DNA of 64,000 nt from Alligator mississippiensis (Eukaryota > Chordata > Crocodylia > Alligatoridae), in assembly GCF_030867095.1 (NCBI RefSeq), contig NC_081826.1, positions 37,116,001 through 37,180,000 of the forward strand, in the 5' to 3' direction. Shown one piece after another: positions 61,801 through 64,000 of this stretch (the stretch's first letter is position 1; each line of letters opens with the position of its first letter). A model generated the notes under the pieces. That model was not told the DNA's origin. It was given only the letters and a program-made list of their open reading frames with translations, and made no database searches. The translations under genes and the position numbers were made by a program.

Positions 61801-63085
61801 AAAAACTCGTCCCCATTTGCCTAGTATAACAAAAAACCAAAGCCTTGCAGTAATTTATTTGAAGGGATGATACATTAGTGTGATCATTTCGTACATGTAA
61901 TTCCAACTGAATTTTGTGAACACAAATGAGGTACTTAATGGGTTAAATTCATTATGTGCATGTACAAATATTTGGCATCTGACATAAACTCCTTCTAAAT
62001 CCCTCCTTTTTTTTCCTTTCCTAAGGTTATTCTATGTAAGACGTTACCACGAATTTTATAATCCTTATTTTCCATGCATAGTTGACTCTTGGAAAGTTAG
62101 TTTGATTACCTGATTTAAAAAATTTATCTGCATGAGCGAACTGCAGAGTACTGGCTTTAGACAGTTTGTAGGCCAATTGGAGGGGAAGCATTTTGGTAAG
62201 GAACATTTTCCTATGAGGATCCTTTTTAAAACTTGTCTGACACTTGAAAAGTTTTCATTTGAACTACTCAAAACAATTAGACTTTAATTTATTAAATCCA
62301 GTCCTATAAAATATTGTTTTAAACAAAAGGGGTTGGATTATCAAATTTTTACAAAAAAATACTTTTTTTTAAGATTGTTTTGTCTTTAACCTTTTCAGGT
62401 TGTTGTTTTTGGGAGACTTGTTGTGAAACTCTCTAATAAATACTCCTTTTTGGCTTGCTTAAATATATGTAACAGGTGTTACAGATATAGATTTTTTTTT
62501 TAAGAGATTGATAAAACACCATGCAGTAAAACTGTGCATATTGTACCCTAAAACCTCAAATCAGCATGTTAAACATTTTTTGGCATTTTACTGTTGGTGA
62601 AAAATGAAACCTTATGCTTTATAATAACACTTGATGGTCAAAACTACCTCACTTATTTCTAGTTCATAATTTTTATATTTTATATTATTTTGGTAATGTT
62701 AAGTACATATGCTTGAAAGGGTTTATATTCAATGTTGCATGTCAGGAATTTTTATATATAAATATTTTTAATTAATGATGAGTAGATTTGCCTACTGTTA
62801 GTTGCATCCTGAAGGGTCTTTACTAGAGAGTGGCTTACTTTTATCCCACTGGTGTGACCCAATTGCATACCAGTTCTCCTTCTTCCCTTAGAGAGAGACT
62901 CTGAGCTGTTGCGTGAACGTGAGTCCGTTTTACGTTTGCGTGAACGAAGGTGGCTTGATGGAGCCTCATTTGATAATGAAAGGGGCTCTACAAGTAAGGA
63001 AGGGGAGCCAAACCTGGATAAGAAGAATACTCCTGTCCAAAGCCCTGTTTCATTAGGAGAAGACTTGCAGTGGTGGCCAGACAAG
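3641..63085 (+). CDS. UBR5: UBR5 E3 ubiquitin-protein ligase, 5' portion (coding exons 1-9; 3' part lies beyond the window)
   Basis: UBR5 is a very large (about 2,800-residue) HECT-type E3 ligase that recognises N-degrons and other substrates and builds ubiquitin chains, mainly in the nucleus. Joining 3641-3702, 30383-30427, 30913-30994, 31164-31240, 32044-32163, 38192-38381, 48357-48516, 60761-60910 and 62892-63085 gives 1,080 nt and 360 codons with no stop; all introns are GT-AG and every phase matches. The protein starts [17 protein letters not shown] and reaches [10 protein letters not shown], which I recognise as the vertebrate UBR5 N-terminus. Visible parts are RCC1-like strands (about 45-85), a Ser/Gly/Arg-rich linker (130-180), a UBA domain (about 186-228), an acidic run (227-236), an Arg/Ser-rich linker and the first strand of the next propeller segment (350-360). 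The UBR box, MLLE and HECT domain fall outside. Nothing is broken, so this is the functional locus and not a retrocopy. Confidence 0.97.
3703..9647 (+). other. UBR5: UBR5 intron 1, proximal part
   Basis: The first 430 bp belong to the CpG island; the rest is AT-rich unique-looking DNA. I see an alternating purine-pyrimidine tract (4937-4989), several T runs, and the short motif shared with the upstream region (6871-6906). I recognise no transposable element copy or exon here. Confidence 0.6.
4937..4989. repeat. Alternating purine-pyrimidine (GT/CG/CA) tract, Z-DNA-prone
   Basis: A run of nine G is followed by TACGTGCGTGCATGTG, then GCGCGCGC and (CA)-rich sequence. Alternation of purine and pyrimidine is nearly unbroken for about 50 bp, and the two halves are partly self-complementary. 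It lies about 1.3 kb downstream of the start codon, just outside the CpG island. Confidence 0.75.
9656..9846. mobile_element. Non-autonomous hAT-like element (191 bp)
   Basis: An exact 8-bp target-site duplication GCCTATAG flanks the element (9648-9655 and 9847-9854). The ends are CAGTGGTTTTCAACC and GGGTGAAACCATTG, imperfect terminal inverted repeats of the hAT type. The interior includes a T run and the phrase GGGGTCC repeated. There is no coding capacity. Confidence 0.85.
10496..10552. repeat. Hairpin with a third copy of the stem
   Basis: TTATGGAGATGG (10517-10528) pairs perfectly with CCATCTCCATAA (10541-10552) across a 12-nt loop. A near copy CCATCTTCATAA precedes it at 10496-10507 and could pair with the same strand. 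The flanks look like a small MITE relic; a structured RNA cannot be excluded. Confidence 0.7.
13797..13842. repeat. (GT)n microsatellite
   Basis: About 22 uninterrupted GT units. It produces the poly-Cys-Val segment of a spurious open frame at 13634-14017. Confidence 0.95.
14082..14345 (-). mobile_element. CR1 LINE 3' fragment, minus strand
   Basis: Read on the + strand the element begins with its own 3' end (ATAGATTGTAGAGTCGGAAG) and shows the CR1 landmarks GACCCCCTGCCCCTGGCAGG, AGGCCCACTCCAGATCCTGG and TTGCTAATATCTAACCTAAA. It is 5' truncated. Just beyond it a 38-bp segment ending TTTATTCCTAG is tandemly repeated (about 14,309-14,382). Confidence 0.88.
14400..17264 (+). other. UBR5: UBR5 intron 1, unique-looking segment
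   Basis: AT-rich with homopolymer runs: A then GA at 15643-15673, T at 15689-15703, and C14 at 16313-16326. I see no exon and no transposon with clear ends. Confidence 0.5.
17268..17605 (-). mobile_element. Old CR1 LINE fragment, minus strand
   Basis: The + strand reads AACTCAGAAAGGACCTTTGT, then AATCTAGTCTGACCTCATGT and ATAATGCAGGCCATAGGATT, followed by TTTGTCTGCTAGATAAACTA, the reverse complement of the 3' region of the CR1 subfamilies common in turtles and crocodilians. It is diverged and truncated. Confidence 0.8.
17696..17961. mobile_element. Non-autonomous hAT-like element (266 bp)
   Basis: An exact 8-bp duplication TTTAATGC flanks it (17688-17695 and 17962-17969). Ends AGGAGTGCCAAAGATGTG and GTCTTTGACATCCCTTG are imperfect inverted repeats. 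The interior is GC-richer than the flanks and non-coding. Confidence 0.8.
17970..19230 (+). other. UBR5: UBR5 intron 1 with unclassified GC-richer block
   Basis: From about 18,215 to 18,835 the composition is distinctly GC-richer, with repeated phrases such as GAGAGCTCA, suggesting an old repeat that I cannot classify. The remainder is AT-rich with no visible exon. Confidence 0.4.
19235..19550 (-). mobile_element. CR1 reverse-transcriptase fragment, minus strand
   Basis: The + strand carries TTATGTTGATTGGCATTAAT, GATAGGTCTGTATTTAGCTG and ACTGGCACAAACTTTAG, the reverse complement of the CR1 RT region. The reading frame is decayed. It is an old internal fragment. Confidence 0.75.
19553..20484. 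mobile_element. LTR-like GC-rich element, unclassified
   Basis: A block of about 930 bp of uniform GC-rich composition starts TGTGGCAGGGCACTG and ends CCCCCTGTTACA, so it has TG...CA ends with TGT/ACA inverted tips as in solo LTRs. I see no clear target-site duplication and no coding motif. It could instead be another kind of dispersed repeat. Confidence 0.35.
20485..21100 (+). other. UBR5: UBR5 intron 1 segment between repeats
   Basis: Mostly unique AT-rich sequence to about 20,930. The last 160 bp (TAGCTACCTTTCAGGCTATG and on) look like the truncated end of another hAT-type repeat. No exon is seen. Confidence 0.4.
21101..22038. mobile_element. Foldback element with long terminal inverted repeats (about 938 bp)
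   Basis: The left arm (21101-21284, starting TAGGGCTGTGCGAAA) matches the reverse complement of the right arm (21897-22038, ending TTTCACACAGCCCTA) along its whole length; both contain phrases such as GACAGTGATT and CTGTTTCGTTTC. The 612-bp core is a GC-rich array of inverted units. I could not find a convincing 8-bp duplication. Confidence 0.75.
21330..21800. repeat. Array of alternating-orientation units inside the foldback element
   Basis: The motif GAGGAGAC...CAGATCTCTGCTCCCTG occurs in + orientation near 21,350, 21,480 and 21,640, and as its reverse complement near 21,440, 21,550 and 21,750. Units are 70-150 bp and degenerate. The result is a set of nested palindromes. Confidence 0.65.
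22320..22605. mobile_element. Truncated second copy of the 21,101 foldback family
   Basis: It repeats the core phrase GGTGAGGAGACCCCTGGCAC and ends with a TTTCG-rich arm finishing TTTTGCATGCCCCTT, which resembles the TTTCACACAGCCCTA terminus. The other arm is missing. Confidence 0.55.
22610..24570 (+). other. UBR5: UBR5 intron 1, unique-looking segment
   Basis: AT-rich DNA with a T-rich tract at 23,480-23,520. I recognise no exon, RNA gene or bounded transposon. Confidence 0.5.
24576..24769. mobile_element. Non-autonomous hAT-like element (194 bp)
   Basis: Ends TAGGGGTCAGCAGCC and GGTTACTGACCCCTT are inverted repeats. The flanks GAGTAAAT (24568-24575) and GTGTAAAT (24770-24777) agree at 7 of 8 positions, as expected for an aged hAT duplication. 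Confidence 0.75.
24778..26130 (+). other. UBR5: UBR5 intron 1, partly pyrimidine-rich segment
   Basis: The + strand is markedly C/T-rich from about 24,900 to 25,340 and AT-rich after that. I see no coding signal and no bounded repeat. Confidence 0.45.
26137..26523. mobile_element. MITE-like element with terminal inverted repeats
   Basis: Ends GGGTGCATCTACATGA and TTCATGTATAGATGTGCCC are inverted repeats with one small gap. Near the left end is a perfect 16-bp inverted repeat (26151-26166 with 26181-26196). No clear target-site duplication is visible, so the class (hAT is likely) is inferred. Confidence 0.55.
26532..28083 (+). other. UBR5: UBR5 intron 1, unique-looking segment
   Basis: AT-rich intronic DNA without visible exon, RNA gene or bounded repeat. 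Short open frames at 27,195 and 27,606 lack coding support. Confidence 0.5.
28092..28613. mobile_element. Non-autonomous hAT-like element (522 bp)
   Basis: An exact 8-bp duplication GTCTAAAT flanks it (28084-28091 and 28614-28621). Ends CGGGGGTGCTCAACCT and AGGTTGAGTGCCACTG are imperfect inverted repeats. The interior is GC-rich and non-coding. Confidence 0.85.
28636..29614. mobile_element. Foldback hAT-like element, copy A (979 bp)
   Basis: Ends TAGGGGTGCACCAATA and ATCGATGTACCTCTA; flanks GTAGGTAC (28628-28635) and GTAGGGAC (29615-29622) agree at 7 of 8. Subterminal arms are inverted copies: GAGCAGCATCTGGCTGGTAA on the left and its relative TTACCAGCTGGATGCTGCTC on the right (about 29,390-29,412). 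It shares family with 46,244 and 46,922 and sits only 14 bp after the preceding hAT's right duplication. Confidence 0.8.
29427..29501. repeat. 21-bp minisatellite, about 3.5 copies
   Basis: The unit GGCTGCATGCATGCTGTCTGT starts at 29427, 29448, 29469 and 29490 (last copy partial) with no mismatches in the full copies. It lies inside foldback copy A and arose after or within that element. Confidence 0.92.
29623..30382 (+). other. UBR5: UBR5 intron 1, distal end
   Basis: AT-rich unique-looking DNA leading to the exon 2 acceptor. The last 45 bp form the pyrimidine tract, TTTTCTTTTT followed by 13 C. Nothing else is seen. Confidence 0.6.
30383..30427 (+). CDS. UBR5: UBR5 coding exon 2
   Basis: This is a 45-nt exon completing Arg21 and encoding [14 protein letters not shown] plus the first two bases of Ser36. 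The acceptor is preceded by an unusual polypyrimidine tract with 13 consecutive C (30366-30378) and then TTAG. The donor is AG|GTAAGA. Phase fits exons 1 and 3 exactly. It is a micro-sized exon after a 26.7-kb intron, easy for gene predictors to miss. Confidence 0.95.
30913..30994 (+). CDS. UBR5: UBR5 coding exon 3
   Basis: This 82-nt exon encodes the last base of Ser36 and residues 37-63, starting [14 protein letters not shown] and ending HAAFLLE. The pattern of a hydrophobic strand, then G-x-N-H-x-x-F-L-L-E-D-G across the exon 3/4 boundary, resembles an RCC1-type propeller strand pair. The acceptor is TTTTCAG and the donor GAG|GTAAAT. Intron 2 is 485 bp and the following intron only 169 bp. 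Confidence 0.96.
31164..31240 (+). CDS. UBR5: UBR5 coding exon 4
   Basis: This 77-nt exon encodes residues 64-88 ([19 protein letters not shown], then KPDNND) and two bases of Gly89. It completes the RCC1-like strand begun in exon 3. The acceptor is AATGTAG and the donor GG|GTAAGA. The 169-bp intron before it is the shortest in the window. Confidence 0.96.
32044..32163 (+). CDS. UBR5: UBR5 coding exon 5
   Basis: This 120-nt exon encodes Gly89 (last base) through Leu128 and two bases of Gly129. The product is a Ser/Gly/Arg-rich linker followed by the recognisable [19 protein letters not shown]. The acceptor is TTTCAG and the donor GG|GTAAGT, a consensus site. The linker reads [11 protein letters not shown]; from memory mammals differ at two of these positions, which would be ordinary divergence. 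Confidence 0.96.
32164..33332 (+). other. UBR5: UBR5 intron 5, proximal part
   Basis: AT-rich, unique-looking, no exon or bounded repeat recognised. Confidence 0.5.
33333..33424. repeat. Perfect 44-bp tandem duplication
   Basis: The segment beginning CTTAGTCTTGACACAG occupies 33333-33376 and is repeated without a mismatch at 33377-33420, with CTTA starting a third copy. Perfect identity suggests a recent duplication or an assembly artefact. Confidence 0.93.
33524..34595. mobile_element. Non-autonomous hAT-like element (1,072 bp)
   Basis: Ends CAGGTGTTGGAAATG and GTTGCTGACCCCTG are imperfect inverted repeats. The flanks TGCTAAGG (33516-33523) and CTCTAAGG (34596-34603) match at 6 of 8. It is the same family as 43,062-43,613 in the opposite orientation (shared CCAAGCAAAATGGCC region), with about 520 bp of extra interior, perhaps a nested insertion at about 33,900-34,300. 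Confidence 0.72.
34604..35394 (+). other. UBR5: UBR5 intron 5 segment
   Basis: Unique-looking AT-rich sequence with no visible feature. Confidence 0.5.
35395..35625 (+). mobile_element. CR1 LINE 3' fragment, plus strand
   Basis: It carries AAATTTAGGATGAAACGG, GGTTCTGGAACTGCCTTCCC, AGTTTTTGAAAGGG and GGACTTGATGTCCCAAGAGG then TCCCTTCCAATG, the sense-strand landmarks of the CR1 3' untranslated end. It is 5' truncated and moderately diverged. Confidence 0.82.
35626..37002 (+). other. UBR5: UBR5 intron 5 segment
   Basis: Unique-looking AT-rich DNA. A stretch at about 36,785-36,900 has CATCTGTATAGATCGGGC and an inverted partner TTGTATAGATATTGGGTG with GGGCTTTTT/AAAAAGCCC between, which may be a small MITE. 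Confidence 0.45.
37003..37095 (+). mobile_element. MIR-like SINE fragment
   Basis: The sequence ATTAAGGCAGGTGAGATGG, GAAGACCTGGTTCTGTTCCT and TCATTGTGTATGTCACTT follows the order of MIR core landmarks. It is old and degraded; the call rests on pattern memory. Confidence 0.5.
37325..37645. repeat. Long imperfect inverted repeat (foldback), arms about 100 bp
   Basis: The left arm (about 37,325-37,440: GGCTGCAGCATGTG, TTAGGGTTCTGTAATAAGCC) pairs with the right arm (about 37,545-37,645: GGCTTATTGGAGAACCCTAC, TACATGCTGCAGG) in reverse complement. Flanking phrases CAGTGGTTCTCAAC (37267) suggest a hAT-type foldback element, but I cannot fix its ends. Confidence 0.65.
37646..38191 (+). other. UBR5: UBR5 intron 5, distal end
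   Basis: AT-rich sequence leading to the exon 6 acceptor, with no visible feature. Confidence 0.5.
38192..38381 (+). CDS. UBR5: UBR5 coding exon 6
   Basis: This 190-nt exon encodes the end of Gly129 through Gln192. It opens with a low-complexity Ser/Gly run (residues about 133-150), continues with a basic stretch ([17 protein letters not shown]) typical of a flexible, possibly phosphorylated or nuclear-targeting linker, and ends [12 protein letters not shown], the first helix of the UBA domain. The acceptor is CACTTAG and the donor CAG|GTATGT, phase 0. Introns of 6.0 and 10.0 kb flank it. Confidence 0.96.
38382..38840 (+). other. UBR5: UBR5 intron 6, proximal segment
   Basis: Unique-looking intronic DNA after the exon 6 donor; no visible feature. 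Confidence 0.5.
38841..42145 (-). mobile_element. Older CR1 LINE 3' fragment, split by a younger CR1 insertion
   Basis: Its 3' end (ATAGGATCATAGGGCTGGAA to CAAGGCAGGATCAT) occupies 38841-38907. It resumes at 41736 with CCCTGACTAAATCC and continues through TTACAGTGAGAAGTTCCTCC and GAAGTGTGGGGTCCAA to about 42,145. Both parts together read as one continuous CR1 in reverse complement. The 38908-41729 interval belongs to the inserted element. Confidence 0.8.
38908..41729 (-). mobile_element. CR1 LINE with endonuclease and reverse-transcriptase remnants (2.8 kb)
   Basis: On the minus strand the element shows an APE-type endonuclease end with the SDH motif (41054-41062), an RT domain with GNYRPISL (about 40,190) and the catalytic FADD motif (39811-39822), then a 3' untranslated region ending at 38908. 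Frames are interrupted by stops and shifts, so it is inactive. It is truncated within the endonuclease domain, with ORF1 absent. The 6-bp sequence GATCAT flanks it (38902-38907 and 41730-41735), marking insertion into the older CR1. Confidence 0.88.
42146..43053 (+). other. UBR5: UBR5 intron 6 segment
   Basis: AT-rich DNA containing the probable hAT element at 42,347-42,610; otherwise nothing recognised. Confidence 0.45.
42347..42610. mobile_element. Probable hAT-like element (about 264 bp)
   Basis: The right end ACGGTTGGCTCCCACTG is a typical hAT-type terminus and the left end CAGATGTGGTACATATG is a weak inverted match. TTAGCT occurs immediately at both flanks, offset by two bases. Boundaries are tentative. 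Confidence 0.45.
43062..43613. mobile_element. Non-autonomous hAT-like element (552 bp)
   Basis: An exact 8-bp duplication CCTTAATC flanks it (43054-43061 and 43614-43621). Ends CAGGGATTGGCACTC and ACGTTGTTGACCCCTG are imperfect inverted repeats. It is the same family as 33,524-34,595 in the opposite orientation. The long open frame on the minus strand (43013-43588) is spurious. Confidence 0.87.
43840..45180. mobile_element. Probable large non-autonomous DNA element
   Basis: CTAAGTACAGACAG at the left and CTGTCCCTGCTTAG at the right are inverted repeats (11 of 14 positions), and the enclosed 1.3 kb has a GC-rich core unlike the flanks. AT-richer shoulders (TTTAAACCGATAACC near the right end) fit a hAT-type structure. 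No target-site duplication was found. Confidence 0.4.
45708..45822. mobile_element. Fragment of a hAT-like element
   Basis: It starts TAGGGGTCAGCAATCTGTGG, closely resembling the terminus of the 24,576 element, but its right end is lost where the CR1 fragment begins. Confidence 0.45.
45823..45953 (+). mobile_element. CR1 LINE 3' fragment, plus strand
   Basis: Landmarks GACTGGACAAGCACCTTGCT, TCATCTGACCAGCACTCTTT and GGGGTCGGACTTGATGATCT then TAATATCTATGAT are the sense 3' end of the same CR1 subfamily seen in reverse at 14,082. Strongly 5' truncated. Confidence 0.87.
46244..46910. mobile_element. Foldback hAT-like element, copy B (667 bp)
   Basis: An exact 8-bp duplication ATAGTAAG flanks it (46236-46243 and 46911-46918). 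Ends TAGAGGTGCACTGATGCATC and TATTGGTGCACCCCTA. Subterminal arms are inverted (CTTCCAGCTGGTAAGTTGGG on the left; CGACTTGGAGGCAGCTG on the right). Open frames on both strands (for example 46167-46808 minus) come from its GC-rich palindromic core. Confidence 0.87.
46922..47879. mobile_element. Foldback hAT-like element, copy C (958 bp)
   Basis: It starts 11 bp after copy B, inside B's right target-site duplication. Ends TAGAGGTGCACTGGTACATT and ATCAGTGCACCCCTA. Flanks GTAAGGTG (46914-46921) and GTAATGTA (47880-47887) match at 6 of 8. The arms GGCTAGTAAGTCTGTTGGGG (left) and CCCAACAGACTTACTAGCTG (right) are near-perfect inverted copies. Confidence 0.82.
47888..48356 (+). other. UBR5: UBR5 intron 6, distal end
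   Basis: AT-rich sequence running into the exon 7 acceptor; no other feature seen. Confidence 0.55.
48357..48516 (+). CDS. UBR5: UBR5 coding exon 7 (UBA domain core)
   Basis: This 160-nt exon encodes residues 193-245 plus one base. It carries most of the ubiquitin-associated domain: AQVVLQGKS, the helix with [11 protein letters not shown], and LAVNNLLSR, ending in an acidic run [10 protein letters not shown] (227-236). In UBR5 this three-helix UBA binds ubiquitin. The acceptor is TTTTTGCAG. The donor CTGGAG|GTTTGT is the weakest in the set. It joins to exon 8 to give PGEDLMSLL. Confidence 0.96.
48819..49065. mobile_element. Dispersed repeat of reptilian genomes, class uncertain
   Basis: It opens ATAAGAACATAAGGATTGCC and continues with TTGGGTCAGTTTTGCCTAGT, GTGTCTCAGTGGCAGAGGGT and CTGATGGCCTGTTCCTCCAT. 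I recognise this order of phrases from a repeat common in turtles, birds and crocodilians, but I cannot assign its class. Confidence 0.6.
49066..53020 (+). other. UBR5: UBR5 intron 7, long repeat-poor stretch
   Basis: Nearly 4 kb of AT-rich sequence with only simple tracts, for example T runs and (TTTG)n at about 51,020-51,040. I find no bounded transposon, no exon and no RNA gene. Other long introns here are packed with repeats, so this may be under constraint, but the sequence alone cannot show that. Confidence 0.5.
53127..53411. mobile_element. Nested non-autonomous hAT-like element (285 bp)
   Basis: The duplication GGCTAGAT (53119-53126 and 53412-53419) is exact. Ends GTGGCATTTTCAACTAGG and AGTTTGAAAACCCCTG are imperfect inverted repeats. 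It interrupts a sequence that reads through otherwise, so it is younger than its host. Confidence 0.82.
53980..54171. repeat. G-rich minisatellite (39-46 bp unit, five copies)
   Basis: The unit TGTGGGTTGGCAGTGAGGGG starts at 53980, 54019, 54065, 54107 and 54146. Length differences come from G runs of up to 14 and from GGT repeats. The + strand is strongly G-quadruplex-prone. The Pro-rich open frames on the minus strand (53413-54320) are artefacts of this repeat. Confidence 0.93.
54929..55456. mobile_element. TcMar-Tigger-like deletion derivative (528 bp)
   Basis: Ends GGCAGTCCTCGGCTTACAAC and GTTGCAAGTCCGAGGACTGC (reverse complement of the first, nearly) lie next to TA on both sides (54927-54928 and 55457-55458), the Tc1/mariner target. 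The subterminal CAACATTTCGA/TCAATGTTTCGACTTG phrases repeat in both ends, as in Tigger elements. It retains a small tail of transposase sequence. Confidence 0.8.
55072..55224 (+). pseudogene. Remnant of Tigger transposase C-terminus with S/T-P-x-K repeats
   Basis: In one frame the interior reads [20 protein letters not shown] and continues with repeated (S/T)P-x-K units to a TGA at 55222-55224. [10 protein letters not shown] resembles the C-terminal tail of pogo/Tigger transposases. The DNA-binding and DDE domains are gone, so this is a deletion remnant. The S/TPxK run is reminiscent of histone H1-type DNA-binding tails, an analogy only. Confidence 0.55.
55459..56733 (+). other. UBR5: UBR5 intron 7 segment
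   Basis: Mixed-composition intronic DNA with no bounded transposon that I can define and no exon. A short C/G-rich part at 55,840-56,400 may be an unclassified repeat. Confidence 0.45.
56734..56774. mobile_element. Left end of an older hAT-like element interrupted by the 56,775 insertion
   Basis: GGGGGTCAGCAACCTACAGC is a hAT-type terminus like those at 24,576 and 45,708. It is cut after 41 bp by the younger foldback element and its target-site duplication. Confidence 0.5.
57727..57798. repeat. Central hairpin of the foldback element
   Basis: The left arm GCTACTTCACTGCCTCTGTG continuing GCTGCCCAG pairs with CTGGGCAGCACAGAGG continuing to GTGAAGTAGC, with a small bulge. The loop is a few bases, CTCTG-rich. 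It marks the axis of symmetry of the whole element. Confidence 0.88.
58014..58071 (+). repeat. 58-bp perfect inverted repeat, copy 1 (inside the hAT element)
   Basis: Positions 58014-58071 are the exact reverse complement of 58851-58908. The shared segment includes CACCCAGGTGAGAAGTCAGA. This copy lies within the right half of the foldback element. Confidence 0.95.
58851..58908 (-). repeat. 58-bp perfect inverted repeat, copy 2 (outside the hAT element)
   Basis: Exact reverse complement of 58014-58071, lying 92 bp beyond the hAT element's right target-site duplication. Similarity extends a few more bases (GCAGGCA) past a 2-nt gap. Confidence 0.95.
58909..60760 (+). other. UBR5: UBR5 intron 7, distal segment
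   Basis: AT-rich, unique-looking DNA leading to the exon 8 acceptor, with no bounded repeat or other gene. Confidence 0.5.
60761..60910 (+). CDS. UBR5: UBR5 coding exon 8
   Basis: This 150-nt exon encodes Glu246 (last two bases) through Arg295 and one base of Glu296. The product runs [17 protein letters not shown], an acidic/hydrophobic segment ending [19 protein letters not shown], an Arg/Ser-rich stretch with several RxxS phosphorylation-type motifs. The acceptor is CTTATAG and the donor CGAG|GTAATT. It follows the 12.2-kb intron 7. Confidence 0.96.
60911..62873 (+). other. UBR5: UBR5 intron 8
   Basis: AT-rich intron with a T run at 61,432-61,449 and other homopolymers. No transposon or additional exon is recognised. 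Its 3' end holds the two competing acceptors of exon 9. Confidence 0.6.
62874..62891 (+). CDS. UBR5: Alternative 5' extension of UBR5 exon 9 (hexapeptide VLLLPL)
   Basis: If the CAG at 62871-62873 is used instead of the TAG at 62889-62891, 18 extra nt enter the mRNA. With the leftover G of exon 8 they read V-L-L-L-P-L and continue in frame into ERDSELL. I recall mammalian UBR5 isoforms with and without this hexapeptide at this position. The same segment doubles as the polypyrimidine tract of the downstream acceptor, so the two sites compete. Confidence 0.7.
   Translation, partial: FSFFP
62892..63085 (+). CDS. UBR5: UBR5 coding exon 9 (last coding exon in the window)
   Basis: This 194-nt exon encodes residues 296-360. 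It begins [20 protein letters not shown], a charged probable helix or coiled segment, and ends [12 protein letters not shown], the start of the next beta-propeller strand. The acceptor used here is CCCTTAG (AG at 62890-62891) and the donor is AAG|GTACTG. A second usable CAG 18 nt upstream (62871-62873) would add six in-frame residues. The next exon is not within the remaining 915 bp. Confidence 0.95.
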
Positions 63086-64000
63086 GTACTGAGAATTTTT
63101 TGGCTTGTTTATTCATTTTGTATATTATATGCAAATATATAATTCCTGGTGAATACTTGGTTTTGTTTGTGTAATTATTGAAGTAAATTTGTTACATTTT
63201 CTTATGCACTTATTTCTGTTTATACTTTTGATGTTCATGTCTCAGTAATTGAAGGTTTGTGGCTATATATGTTCTTACTTATTCCATCTGTCTGGCATCC
63301 CTCCTTGCCTCGTCATGGAATATAAGGTTTAGTCTCCCTAGCTGCCTACCTGGAGCACTGACCCCATTTTCCTCCAGCTGCTGAAGCTGAGTTGCATAGA
63401 TACTTGAGAGTCAGGAAAGTAATAGTTTTTTTCTAAATAAGTGCATCTTGACCTGACCGGTGCATGGGATTCTGACCTGGTATCTGAGCTAGTAACTCTA
63501 ATCTCTTAAATCAGCAAAATCTGTGCTCTTGGTCCTCTTGCTGATCTGGCAGTAGAATGAAGGCTACCAAGCTCAGCTGGACAAAAAGGAATGTTTTTAA
63601 TGGAGCAGAGCATGATTAATAGGAGTCGGAACTTGGGCTACCAGACTATCCTTCAGCTATCTGCTACAATGTACCCGTGCTTTTCTGTGGAAGTGAAGTG
63701 CTCCCTTTCTGACATGGCGACCACCCCCATTAATTTATTCAGTTTCTTCCTTGAGCGCTATTTTCTGATATTGATTTCATACAATAGATTGGTTGAGTCT
63801 ACAATCTCTTCCTGGGACATCTTAGTTTTTATAGTGTTCATTGCCATAATATTTCAACATTTCTAGTTGAAAACCACTTAAGACTTAACACAGACTTCAT
63901 GAACTGTTCTGCTCTTCTCAGATTCAGGGTGGCTTTTTTTGACTGATACCTCTCTCAAAAATATTTAAAGAAATATACATACACATTTCAGCTTTCAGTT
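63086..64000 (+). other. UBR5: UBR5 intron 9, start
   Basis: This begins with the donor GTACTG and continues to the window edge. The next expected coding segment, following WWPDK, is not present. The open frame at 63591-63866 has no coding support. Confidence 0.6.

Noticed and set aside
62752..63084. 110-codon minus-strand frame
   Set aside because: It is the antisense shadow of UBR5 exon 9.

Overview
This is a vertebrate nuclear window carrying the 5' part of one protein-coding gene, UBR5 (the HECT-type E3 ubiquitin ligase also called EDD), on the + strand. Nine coding exons join in frame into 1,080 nt, the first 360 codons of the protein. They are separated by introns of 169 bp to about 26.7 kb, and the gene runs off the right edge. 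I recognised no other protein-coding gene and no tRNA, rRNA or CRISPR array. The many other open frames are GC-island shadows or lie in transposon sequence.

The repeat content suggests a non-avian sauropsid, most likely a crocodilian. CR1 LINEs are present in both orientations. Many non-autonomous hAT-like elements carry 8-bp target-site duplications, several of them foldback elements with very long inverted arms. There is also a TcMar-Tigger-like derivative and a MIR-like fragment. The species call is inference; the repeats and their duplications are read directly.

Layout: 1-2,860 is upstream non-coding DNA. About 2,870-4,130 is a CpG island with the promoter, the 5' UTR (with a five-codon upstream ORF inside a YY1-type motif) and coding exon 1 (3,641-3,702). 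Intron 1 (3,703-30,382) is fairly repeat-poor up to 14 kb and then dense in CR1, hAT and an LTR-like block. Exons 2-5 cluster at 30,383-32,163. Intron 5 (to 38,191) holds a 1.07-kb hAT, a CR1 and an inverted repeat. Exon 6 is 38,192-38,381. Intron 6 holds a CR1 nested in a CR1, and several hAT elements including two inserted back to back. Exon 7 is 48,357-48,516. Intron 7 starts with a long repeat-poor stretch and ends with a G-rich minisatellite, the Tigger derivative and a 2-kb foldback hAT. Exon 8 is 60,761-60,910 and exon 9 is 62,892-63,085, with an in-frame alternative acceptor 18 nt upstream.

Protein encoded here: an N-terminal RCC1/beta-propeller-like strand region (residues ~1-90), a Ser/Gly/Arg-rich linker (~90-180), a UBA ubiquitin-binding domain (~186-228), an acidic run, a Ser/Arg-rich linker, and the start of the next propeller blade. 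The UBR box, MLLE and catalytic HECT domains lie beyond the window. I found no new multi-gene system. The most notable signals are the alternative exon-9 acceptor, the in-frame 5' uORF, a perfect 58-bp inverted copy linking a hAT element to its flank, and the family of large foldback elements.
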